From positions 1-41,839 of the forward strand of contig JABMNK010000113.1 in assembly GCA_013204595.1 (NCBI GenBank): a stretch of DNA of 41,839 nucleotides, read 5' to 3'. Position numbers and translations under genes: made by a program. Position 1 is the stretch's first letter; the number at the start of each line of letters is the position of its first letter. The stretch comes from Flammeovirgaceae bacterium (GTDB lineage Bacteria > Bacteroidota > Bacteroidia > Cytophagales > Cyclobacteriaceae). Shown here piece after piece: positions 1-9,347 of the stretch. The notes under the pieces are model-generated. The model had not been told where the DNA came from and made no database searches. It saw nothing but the letters and a program-made list of their open reading frames with translations.

Positions 1-1
1 C

Positions 2-3000
2 AATAATATGACTGTACAAAGTGCCTTTTCACCGAGCGATGCGGCGGTACCGATCATCACCAATATTCGATGGCAAGATGCCCAAGTGGATGAATTGATA
101 GATCGCGCAATATTGACCTTTAGTGAACCTGTAAACATCACGGATGGCAGTAGCGGTGATGGCTTTGGTTCGATATTAGTAAACGATGGCTCAGCGGTAA
201 CCCTAGACAATGCAGATTATGCTGCCAGCAGCGTGACCAACTTAAATATAAACTTTACTGGAGATCAAAGTACTTTAACCGCTGGCGCATCTGGGTTGAG
301 TGCAACTTATAGTCAGGCAGGAGCAGGTTCTATCATAGACCTATCTGGAAATGAAATCGCTGACGGAGGTACTGCTTTTACTTATACGGAACGTATGTTG
401 ACTTGTATTGATAATGAATACATTGCCCTGCAAAATCCTATTGTCATTCGTGAATCAAGTCCAACTGATTTTGCCGATGCAGGAACCCTTATTTTTACTT
501 TGAGTTCAGGTTTTTCTTTTGAGCCAGTAGGAGATGCAACGAGTATCATTACCGCTAGTTTGGTTTCTGGATCCACCGATATCGGGATTACAGCGGCAGT
601 GGTAGCTTCTGCTACCATTATCATTACCTACACCAATGATGGGGATGCGAGCGGCATTGATAAAATAACCATCGGCACAGGCCTTAAAATTAAGTATACG
701 GGATCAGAGGTCACGACCTTTGGTACATTGACCAGAACTGGTGGAACTGCTCAGCTTAATGGGGTCATTAGTTATGGCTTTAATATCTTAGACTTGGAGG
801 TTGAGCAGGTAGCTCCTTTTACTACGATAACGAGTGGATCCCCGATAGATGGTCAAGTACTATTGACAGATATAGATATCTGTCAGGATAATTTATTTGA
901 TGCCAGTTATTCTTCTTTAGCCAATAATGTTACAGATTTTAATATATCTGTTGATCCAGCTCCTTCCGTAGGAGATGCTGCTGCCAATGCGGTCAAATGG
1001 TATAGTGGTTCGGATCCAAATGCTTCTCCACAAGTGCACATCAATACTTTATTTGATGTTACCAGTGGAGATGCCACCGTTGATTTTGCAGATTTAACTC
1101 ATTTGAATCAATCGATTGCAGGCAATCAAAACATTTGGGTCACCCAAACCAATACAAGGGGATGTGAGAGTGCGCCGATACAGATTGTCGCTACCATTCA
1201 CGAGTCTCCAGATGCGGAAGCGATTGCCGGTCTTGATTTTGATGATAATCCTTATACAGCCTCTGCTTCTAGCGCTTATCCAAGTGTGTGTAGTGGGGAT
1301 CAAATTACCCTAGGAAATATTTATAATGGCGCTTTCAGTGGCTATACCTTTAGATGGACTAATAGTGATGCAAGTTATACTTCGATATCTGCCAACCCGA
1401 TTACGACGGCGCCTACAAACACGTCTTCAACTGGAGATTTGTCAACATACACTATTCAGGATTTTTATTATTATTTAGATGTTTCGGATGCTAATGGCTG
1501 TCAGGCACCGGTTAATGGTACTTTGCCAGGATCCCCCAGTGTCAATCGACAGTCGGCAGTCAAAGTAGTTGTCGACCGACCAGTATTTGCAGATATTTTT
1601 TCTAAAAATGGCTTGACCTTTTCTGAAGAGCAGTTTTTAGGTCAACCCATATATGGTGATTTTGGTTCTATTACAGAATCAGATCCCACAGCTACCGATG
1701 CTTCATTGTCTGTAGTTTATAATACTCAACCTTATTCAAATAGAGGAACAGTTTATGGTACGTATACAGGGAGCTTCACCGGCGAAGGTCTAGGAGTACA
1801 ATATTTGAGGACCATTGGCGCGGCCACTAATTCAGTCGTTGACTCGGTATCATTTACCCCATATGCCGTAGGATTGACTTCTGGTGCAGGTACGGTACTC
1901 ACTTACACTTTGACAGAAGACTTTACCGGTTGTACGGTTTCTGTTACCGAAACCATCAAAGTGGTTCAGGATGAAAGTCAGATTTTTAAAGAAACACCTG
2001 ATTTCCCGAAAACTAGTCTTTTGTACATTAATAAATGTATTGATGATGGTGATTTTAATATTGTCGAACCAGACGCTGGAATTCCCGCGGGGTTTACTTT
2101 GGTCTCCTATAGCGGGCCTGGTGTCACTAAAGTAAGTGGTACGGGTAATAATCAGGTATATAGTATCAATATGAATGCGGCTTTTAACACGCCAGCTTTG
2201 GCCAATTCACTGGTAGTAAATGCCAACGGCACTCGTACCGCCACTGTTTATCGAACGCTTGAAGATAATACGACAAACAATCAATTTGTCGACGGTAGTA
2301 CTGAAATTATTATCACCCCACTACCGGTGATTACCTTGTATACTACGGCAAATAGTCTCTTAGAATCCTATTATTGTGATGTTGATGCAGATAACAATAA
2401 TCAATCTATTGATTTTAACATGACCCTATTCAGTGCAGGTGCGCCCGCACCAACAAAAAATGACGTCAATCCATTGAACTATATATTGGAGGTCATTGGC
2501 CCTACTACTGATTTATCGAATTATGGAAATATTTCAACCATTACGGTTTCTGGCGATGGTAGTATTCAAGCCAATATAGATCTGGCTGCGATCATAGTAG
2601 ATGCGAGCATAGGATTAACTTCCGATGATGCTGCCAACAACCGAGATGAGATTGAATATCGGCTCACCGTCTCATCGGCTGATGCGGATGACCCTTTAAA
2701 TACCTCAGGACTTACCAATACCAATTTTGGATGTGACAACACGACCACCCATGACTTTACTGTGTTCAAGCGGCAGGGCAAACCTACGTTGGACTTATCT
2801 GACCAATCAGTAAAAAATATTTTGGTAAATGAGATTGCTGAGGATAATTATTTGGTTGAGTATTGTTATGGAGAAGCCATTCAAGAGGTAGAGGTTTCAT
2901 CAGTCAATACCTCATTGCCCACTGTAATTAAGTGGTACCAAGATGATAATTCCACGACCAGTGGCAAAGATATTGAATTGACAGTGCCTAATGGGCGAAA

Positions 3001-6000
3001 GGTACCTGCCTTTATTTTATTTGGCAACAATACGCCACAGCCAGGTACTTATGTATTTAATTTTACGCAAACGAGTAATGTTAGCTTGTCCTATGATGGC
3101 TGTGAGAGTGATTACGCGATATTAACTATGGTCATTCATGACGTTCCTGACGCGCCTCGATTAGACACGTTAACGTCCAATAGAGGAGATGAGCAAATTG
3201 TGGGAGGATCAGCAGCTGGGTACTATGCTTTTGAATATTGCGAAGGTGAGCCGGTCGAGGATTTAAACTTATTAATAGGAGCTATTTCGAATGATTTCTC
3301 AACCGATCCATCTCCTAGCTGGAATTTGGCTGCTCTTCCCGGTGCCGGAGGTAGTTATGGCGCTCAGCAAGTTACCATCAATGCGGGAGGTAGGATTCAG
3401 TCAGAATATTTACCACGAGTGAATCAGGTTTCCTTCAAAGCAAAATCGGCAGGAGGCACGACCAAATTGGAGGTAAGATATTACAAAACAGCCGCCACTA
3501 CTACTCCTGAGGTATTGGGTACCATTACGACTTCCAGTACCAATTTCACTACCTATACTTATACCATTGAAGAATTCAATGATCCTGCAGTGACTAGTGT
3601 CAATTCTTTTGTTCGCTTTGTAGAGACGTCTGGAATTGCAAATGCGATTATTGATGATTTTGCTGCAGTCGCAACAATCGATGATGTCTCCTTTTATGAA
3701 TGGTACAAAGCGGATGGTACCACATTAATTGATGGAATGGCCGCGCCAGGAACTGTTCAAGACAATCAAGGTGAAGGAGCTATTGCGGCAGCGGGTAATG
3801 TCATAGCTTCAGCGGCAGAGTTGTTTACTAGTATCGGTGCAGGAACAGATAATACGCCGGACCCTGGAACTTATACTTTTTATGTAGCCCGTCGAGAAGA
3901 CCGCAATATTGGCTCGGCGATAGATGACGACGGGAATTCAAAAACGGCCCAAATCTATGAAGGTTGTCAAAGCGCTTTGACAAGAATTGATATTTTTGTA
4001 TATGGGATTCCTGACACCCCTACAGGTATGCTCACAGACATCAATGCCAGTAGTGGAGAATTAATTTACAACACCAGAATATTGCCTACAGATGCCATTT
4101 CATCACCAGGCTTGACCAACGTACAATACCGTTGGTATCGTAATGCAAACGATCCAAAAGAGGATGTCGATGAAATGTTTGACCAAACCGATGAGAGTGC
4201 TACTACTAGTTTTGCTAATATCACTACTCTGGGGGAAGGATTTGCTGGGCTAGGCACAAATGGTTATTATCAAGTTTCAAGTACCTATAATACGACCATA
4301 TACTTAAGTCAAGTCACTCACTTGCTTAATCGGGTGACAAGTTCAATCACGACTACTTTTGGTGGCTGTGAGACCAAAATAATAGATCGGGCGGCAATAG
4401 ATATTACCTTTTATCCAATCGCTGATAAGCCGATAATCGGTACTGTTGATTATCAAGATAATAAAACTTTTTATGATGAAAATTCGGACAATATAGGTGA
4501 AGTAGTAGAGTTATCTTATCCATATATTGGACTCAATGGAGGGGAAGAATTTTATGCAAAAACTTTTTATACCGACCTTTTAAATGGTCAATATTTCACT
4601 TGGTATTCTTCAAATGCGAGCGGTATCCGAAATCCGCTTTCAGCCATAGCCGTGGCGGACCCCAAAGGGGAAGTTATTACCGCAGCAGAAATGTTGATAG
4701 CGGGTATAACCAATAATGAAATTAGATATTTTTTGGTAACTCAGACAACTGATGTGGAACCAACTAGCTTGTACGAGGGATCTGAAAGTGAAGGCACCTT
4801 ACTCAAAATAAATATTTATGACGTACCTGATGAGCCAGTAGAAATATCATCTTCCAATAGCGCGGATCCTGGCAAGGTTCATTTCTATTATTGTGAAGAT
4901 GAATTAATAGAACCCATTGATGTTAAATCTTATGATAATGATTATCCAGGTGATATTATATTTTATTGGTATAAATCAGAGTTCGATGCCTTGTCACAGG
5001 ACAGTACTAAACGACTAAGTACCGTAGACCCAACTGGGGCGCAGATTTTGCCAAACGAAATGCTTAATGATGATTTTGCCAATGATTTTTCAACTCCATT
5101 TGATTTGTCGGGTACCGTCAGTCCTGGTACTTATACTTTTTATGTTACCCAAGCCAGTAATAAGCGTTATTTACCTAGTACCGGATATGTGGGCGATCCT
5201 TTCTTTGGTAGCGAGGGCGATCCGCTTGAATTTATTATTTATGTGAGAGATATCCCTATAGTCCCATCCGTATTAGATCCAACATTATTTATATGTGAGA
5301 CTGATGGTGCACCGACCTTCACTATTTCTGCGTTTGATAGTAAGATCACTTATCAATGGTATGACAGTCTAGGTACCTTATTGGGCGTAGGTCAGACGCT
5401 CAGGCCTCAAAATTTCACAGAACCAGGTTTTTATGGTTACGACGTCACACAAAAGAAGGATATTAATTTAAATAATGAAGGTTTTGAGGGATGTGAATCA
5501 CCTGTCACAGAGTTGATGTTGAAGGTGAGCGCAATACCTGATGAACCGATTACTACAGGAGTGTTTGATGCGTCAAATAATTACTACGTATATGAAATAT
5601 GTGAGGGGGATACTATTGCTGATTTCTTTATAAAGAATCCTTTACTTGCAAATCAATCTAGCGGTACCTTAGAATATATCTGGTACGATAAAGAGAATAA
5701 GCGCCTCAATACTACCTCATCCGAAAACTTTAATGTAGAGAACTATGTCGATCTAACGACCCTTAAACCGGAGGTGCCAAATGATTTCAGGTTTAGGGTA
5801 TCGGTTACTACAGATATTAATGATAGTGAGAATTTTGATGGATGTATCAGTGGTTATACTGATATTATTTTAAGAATAAATGGCCTTCCAAATCTTTCTT
5901 TTTCGAGTATTGCAACGAATGATGCTTATTGTTTGGAGGAGGATCAAATTATATTCAGTGCGCAGTCATCGGGTATCGATGGTGTGGGAACTTTTTCATT

Positions 6001-9000
6001 TTATAATGACTTTTCAAAATTTGGAACAGGATTGACCTTGGGAGACGCCAATACGGCCTACGTGAATTTGGATATAACACATCTTAGTGATGATGATTTG
6101 GTTAATCCGATAGAAAAGAGTAAAAGACTGATGATTGGTGGTCGTCCGACTTCACGAAATGTGTATTTCAAGTTCACAGACATCAAGGGATGCGTTAATG
6201 TAGATTCTGTGACCAACATCATAATTAATCCCTATCCAGCGATTGATTTTAAGATTGATAATACCTTGATTGATACTTTTTATACCTGTCTCAATGAGGA
6301 GTATGATGTTTTTGAAGAACGAATTTTCGGGCTATTGGGTATCAATGCAGAGACAGGTGCAGGAATTGGTGGTGGTGGTATCTATTCTGATTTCAGAATT
6401 TATGACAGCAATTCTAAAGAACTTTCTTTTGGTTTGAGTGATGACTCTCAGGCAGAGGTACAGTTTACCCCAAAAGATGCCCGTAAAAGCCTATCATTGA
6501 CAGATGATAATATTCAAGATTATAATCCTACAAGTACCTACATTGTTTCATTTACGCATATGGACGATCAGGGATGCACAAGCACAGTTGATAATACCAT
6601 AACTGTATTTCCAAAACCTCAGTTTGGTACTACTGAAAATGGTTTTGTGATTACGAATAAGGCCTGCGTGGCAGATTTACTAAATATTGATGTGAATCTT
6701 GGAAATATGCCTAATAATGAGGCTACTTTTGAGTGGAAAATCCGTAATGACATTGTACCTGATCAGTATACGAATCAAGTGTCAATTATTTCTGACGACT
6801 ACAATCTAGGTTCTGGGGGCGTTTTCATTACGGTCAAGGCGACTAATGATGAAACGGGCTGTGCTTGGCAGCAGACCGAAGGTAAATCAATAGGGATTAT
6901 ACCAACACCTGAATTTCGTTGGGAAAACATAACAACAGGTGAAGACATGTTCTTTGAATTTAGAGAGCGAAAATTGGAGCTTTTTGATAGTGCATGGCAG
7001 GAAATTCTGAAATTTAGTTTTGAATTGGAGGGTGGTAGTACCAATTCGTTTAAGAAGACCTTCCAAAGAAATGGAATTAGTAATCAAATATTAGATACCT
7101 TAGGTGTTTCCTTATCTGATCCAGGCGTTTATAAAGCTACTTTTTATTTACAATCGACTGCTTTCTGTGATAGCACTTTAGTGAGAGAGTTTAACGTACT
7201 TAATAAGATTGTTGTTCCTTCAGAGGGCTTATTTCATACGTTTGATGGGAGTGCTGAATATTGGCATACCGACTCGATAAGTGTAGATGGTTATTATGAT
7301 GGGCTGGGATACGACTTGACCAAGGATAAAGTCGCTTTGTCTGAAGCAGATTTGCGTTACTCTACTTGGTCTTGGAATCAACCTAGAGGAGAAAAAATCA
7401 ATCATGATAATGCGCCAACTTATGTTATGGATTCGGCGTGGGTTACCAATCCAACTGGAGGTTATGCGGGAAAAGGGGCTGATAATTCCTCAGCTGAGCA
7501 TTCATGGGTTTATTCTCCTTCCTATGATTTATCATTGTTAGAAAAGCCAACGTTAAGTTTTGACTATTCATCTGACTTATTGGTAACGGATGGGGTAGTA
7601 CTGCAATATTCCATAAATAATGGCGCTACATGGCTTCAGTTAGGATCATTTGATTTTGTGGCGGATGGCGGTCAAGGGATTAGTTCTGGTATTAATTGGT
7701 ACACCTTTACTGGTATTCCCGGTAATCCGGGTAATTTCGATGTATTTGATCGTAGTGCCTACAATCCAGCAGGGTATGGCTGGAATATGGCCACAGATAA
7801 TCAATGGAGGCGAGCGATTCACAAAATTGATCTCAAGGATGATAATGGTCGTTTAATAATACCTAAAGAGGGTTGGTCTGATATTAGATTTAGATTTGCT
7901 TTAGGTTCTATGTCAGGACAAAAAAAGGACGAAACGGGTCTTGATTTAGAAGGATTTGCCTTTGATAACTTTAGTTTATATAACCGCGATAGGGTGGTGT
8001 TAGTCGAATCTTTTGGGTCACTTTTAGACGCTAATAGCAGGCAAGCGGATTCAATTACCTACAAACGAATAAATGAATCTGATGATGGGAGTATTTGGAT
8101 TAGTTATTTTAGTAATTTAAATGAAGACGGATCGAATTCATTTGCAGATCCATTTTATAAGAGAAATGAGATAGATCCAGATGCAAGAAGATCTTTTTAT
8201 GGTGTCAACATCTTACCGACATCTATTCTTAATGGTGAAGTAGCACCTGCCGCGAGTGACGAGGAAATATTGAGTTGGAAAAAAAGCCAATTGGATCAGA
8301 AAGAGTTGGTTCGACCAGATTTTACGATTGAACTCGTGGATCAATTAGTATCCGTAAATGACAGAATATCAGTGACGGGTAACTTTAGATCAAAAATTGA
8401 TATTAAGGATAATGAAACTGAGCTGTCATTTAGATTTTTTGTAGTTGAAAAATTCATAACAGGTCAGCGAATAGGTGCCTATCAGGAAACTGACACGATC
8501 AGGAATATTTTAAGAAAGATTTTACCATCAGCATCAGGGTATGTGGAGAAAGGTAGCGTAGCTGCGGGTGATCTGTTTACTTTTGAAGTTAACTGGGTCA
8601 TAGAAGGTTTGTATAACGTAGAACAATACTTACCTTATTTACCTCCCTTAAGAATTATCGCCATGGTTCAAAATGAAGTGACAACGGAGATTTATCAAGT
8701 AGCCTTTATTGACATTGATAGCAAGTCCAATACAATTACTGGAATTCAGGATAACTTGGCTGTGGGACAGGATTTTAGTATTTATCCAAATCCGGTTGAT
8801 AAAGAATTTAGAATAGCCTTTGAAAAGACGTTGCAAGAAGAAACAGAATGGATCTTATTTGACCAAATGGGTAGACAGAAATTGGTAGGTATTATTCCTA
8901 AAAACAGCACTGAACTATTGATTGAAGTTGAAGGACTAACCTCTGGTGTTTATTTTGTTCAGCTTTTTCACCCAAATTTTTTATGGGCTCCCAAAAGGAT

Positions 9001-9016
9001 TATTGTGATTCATTAA
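2..9016 (+). CDS. Giant T9SS-secreted modular adhesin-like protein (5' partial)
   Basis: The frame is open to the left edge of the window (two Asn codons precede the first Met at 8) and there is no signal peptide, so the true start lies outside; at least 3002 residues are present. Residues 15-125 (from the Met at 8) resemble an SbsA-type Ig-like domain (ILTFSEPVN). From about 290 to 2100 run Ig-like modules, each opening with a Cys-acid motif (e.g. YCEGEP, EICEGD), often with a WY pair, a PGTYTFYVTQ-like strand and a closing GCES-like Cys. Residues about 2495-2660 look like a jelly-roll binding domain, and about 2663-2743 resemble an Omp28/thioredoxin-like fold without CxxC. Residues about 2921-3002 (FSIYPNPVDKEF ... 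LTSGVYFVQL) are a type A T9SS sorting domain, so the protein is expected to cross the outer membrane and be surface-anchored or released. Ligand unknown. The sorting domain call is firm; the adhesin role is inferred. Confidence 0.9.
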   Translation, partial: NNMTVQSAFSPSDAAVPIITNIRWQDAQVDELIDRAILTFSEPVNITDGSSGDGFGSILVNDGSAVTLDNADYAASSVTNLNINFTGDQSTLTAGASGLSATYSQAGAGSIIDLSGNEIADGGTAFTYTERMLTCIDNEYIALQNPIVIRESSPTDFADAGTLIFTLSSGFSFEPVGDATSIITASLVSGSTDIGITAAVVASATIIITYTNDGDASGIDKITIGTGLKIKYTGSEVTTFGTLTRTGGTAQLNGVISYGFNILDLEVEQVAPFTTITSGSPIDGQVLLTDIDICQDNLFDASYSSLANNVTDFNISVDPAPSVGDAAANAVKWYSGSDPNASPQVHINTLFDVTSGDATVDFADLTHLNQSIAGNQNIWVTQTNTRGCESAPIQIVATIHESPDAEAIAGLDFDDNPYTASASSAYPSVCSGDQITLGNIYNGAFSGYTFRWTNSDASYTSISANPITTAPTNTSSTGDLSTYTIQDFYYYLDVSDANGCQAPVNGTLPGSPSVNRQSAVKVVVDRPVFADIFSKNGLTFSEEQFLGQPIYGDFGSITESDPTATDASLSVVYNTQPYSNRGTVYGTYTGSFTGEGLGVQYLRTIGAATNSVVDSVSFTPYAVGLTSGAGTVLTYTLTEDFTGCTVSVTETIKVVQDESQIFKETPDFPKTSLLYINKCIDDGDFNIVEPDAGIPAGFTLVSYSGPGVTKVSGTGNNQVYSINMNAAFNTPALANSLVVNANGTRTATVYRTLEDNTTNNQFVDGSTEIIITPLPVITLYTTANSLLESYYCDVDADNNNQSIDFNMTLFSAGAPAPTKNDVNPLNYILEVIGPTTDLSNYGNISTITVSGDGSIQANIDLAAIIVDASIGLTSDDAANNRDEIEYRLTVSSADADDPLNTSGLTNTNFGCDNTTTHDFTVFKRQGKPTLDLSDQSVKNILVNEIAEDNYLVEYCYGEAIQEVEVSSVNTSLPTVIKWYQDDNSTTSGKDIELTVPNGRKVPAFILFGNNTPQPGTYVFNFTQTSNVSLSYDGCESDYAILTMVIHDVPDAPRLDTLTSNRGDEQIVGGSAAGYYAFEYCEGEPVEDLNLLIGAISNDFSTDPSPSWNLAALPGAGGSYGAQQVTINAGGRIQSEYLPRVNQVSFKAKSAGGTTKLEVRYYKTAATTTPEVLGTITTSSTNFTTYTYTIEEFNDPAVTSVNSFVRFVETSGIANAIIDDFAAVATIDDVSFYEWYKADGTTLIDGMAAPGTVQDNQGEGAIAAAGNVIASAAELFTSIGAGTDNTPDPGTYTFYVARREDRNIGSAIDDDGNSKTAQIYEGCQSALTRIDIFVYGIPDTPTGMLTDINASSGELIYNTRILPTDAISSPGLTNVQYRWYRNANDPKEDVDEMFDQTDESATTSFANITTLGEGFAGLGTNGYYQVSSTYNTTIYLSQVTHLLNRVTSSITTTFGGCETKIIDRAAIDITFYPIADKPIIGTVDYQDNKTFYDENSDNIGEVVELSYPYIGLNGGEEFYAKTFYTDLLNGQYFTWYSSNASGIRNPLSAIAVADPKGEVITAAEMLIAGITNNEIRYFLVTQTTDVEPTSLYEGSESEGTLLKINIYDVPDEPVEISSSNSADPGKVHFYYCEDELIEPIDVKSYDNDYPGDIIFYWYKSEFDALSQDSTKRLSTVDPTGAQILPNEMLNDDFANDFSTPFDLSGTVSPGTYTFYVTQASNKRYLPSTGYVGDPFFGSEGDPLEFIIYVRDIPIVPSVLDPTLFICETDGAPTFTISAFDSKITYQWYDSLGTLLGVGQTLRPQNFTEPGFYGYDVTQKKDINLNNEGFEGCESPVTELMLKVSAIPDEPITTGVFDASNNYYVYEICEGDTIADFFIKNPLLANQSSGTLEYIWYDKENKRLNTTSSENFNVENYVDLTTLKPEVPNDFRFRVSVTTDINDSENFDGCISGYTDIILRINGLPNLSFSSIATNDAYCLEEDQIIFSAQSSGIDGVGTFSFYNDFSKFGTGLTLGDANTAYVNLDITHLSDDDLVNPIEKSKRLMIGGRPTSRNVYFKFTDIKGCVNVDSVTNIIINPYPAIDFKIDNTLIDTFYTCLNEEYDVFEERIFGLLGINAETGAGIGGGGIYSDFRIYDSNSKELSFGLSDDSQAEVQFTPKDARKSLSLTDDNIQDYNPTSTYIVSFTHMDDQGCTSTVDNTITVFPKPQFGTTENGFVITNKACVADLLNIDVNLGNMPNNEATFEWKIRNDIVPDQYTNQVSIISDDYNLGSGGVFITVKATNDETGCAWQQTEGKSIGIIPTPEFRWENITTGEDMFFEFRERKLELFDSAWQEILKFSFELEGGSTNSFKKTFQRNGISNQILDTLGVSLSDPGVYKATFYLQSTAFCDSTLVREFNVLNKIVVPSEGLFHTFDGSAEYWHTDSISVDGYYDGLGYDLTKDKVALSEADLRYSTWSWNQPRGEKINHDNAPTYVMDSAWVTNPTGGYAGKGADNSSAEHSWVYSPSYDLSLLEKPTLSFDYSSDLLVTDGVVLQYSINNGATWLQLGSFDFVADGGQGISSGINWYTFTGIPGNPGNFDVFDRSAYNPAGYGWNMATDNQWRRAIHKIDLKDDNGRLIIPKEGWSDIRFRFALGSMSGQKKDETGLDLEGFAFDNFSLYNRDRVVLVESFGSLLDANSRQADSITYKRINESDDGSIWISYFSNLNEDGSNSFADPFYKRNEIDPDARRSFYGVNILPTSILNGEVAPAASDEEILSWKKSQLDQKELVRPDFTIELVDQLVSVNDRISVTGNFRSKIDIKDNETELSFRFFVVEKFITGQRIGAYQETDTIRNILRKILPSASGYVEKGSVAAGDLFTFEVNWVIEGLYNVEQYLPYLPPLRIIAMVQNEVTTEIYQVAFIDIDSKSNTITGIQDNLAVGQDFSIYPNPVDKEFRIAFEKTLQEETEWILFDQMGRQKLVGIIPKNSTELLIEVEGLTSGVYFVQLFHPNFLWAPKRIIVIH

Positions 9017-9347
9017 TGGAAATCAGGTGTTTATTTAATGGCTATTGCATATAAATAGTCTTGGTAGTTAAGTGATTCTTGTTAATCTCTCGTTTATAAC
9101 AAACGGCCTTTTAGGTAGCTTAATTCAAATCAATCCTCATTAAATATCTAATAATAATAGCATTGATGGTTAGTATCGAGGAGTCATTTTTGAGGGATCT
9201 TTCATAGATAGCTAAATAGGGTAAGTAGGAAGTTTAGGGAACAACTCGATAGATAAGTTTTTGTGATAGATTAATAAAAACGGTCGTAATAGAAATATTC
9301 AGTCGATTGCTTTCAACGCTTTAGTCAAATGAAGAGCTAAGCACCAT
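9017..9347. other. Intergenic region between convergent genes
   Basis: 331 bases between the stop of the adhesin gene and the stop of recQ. It is AT-rich. I see only a weak 5-bp stem (CGTTT/AAACG, 9091-9105) and no convincing terminator or small gene. Confidence 0.6.
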
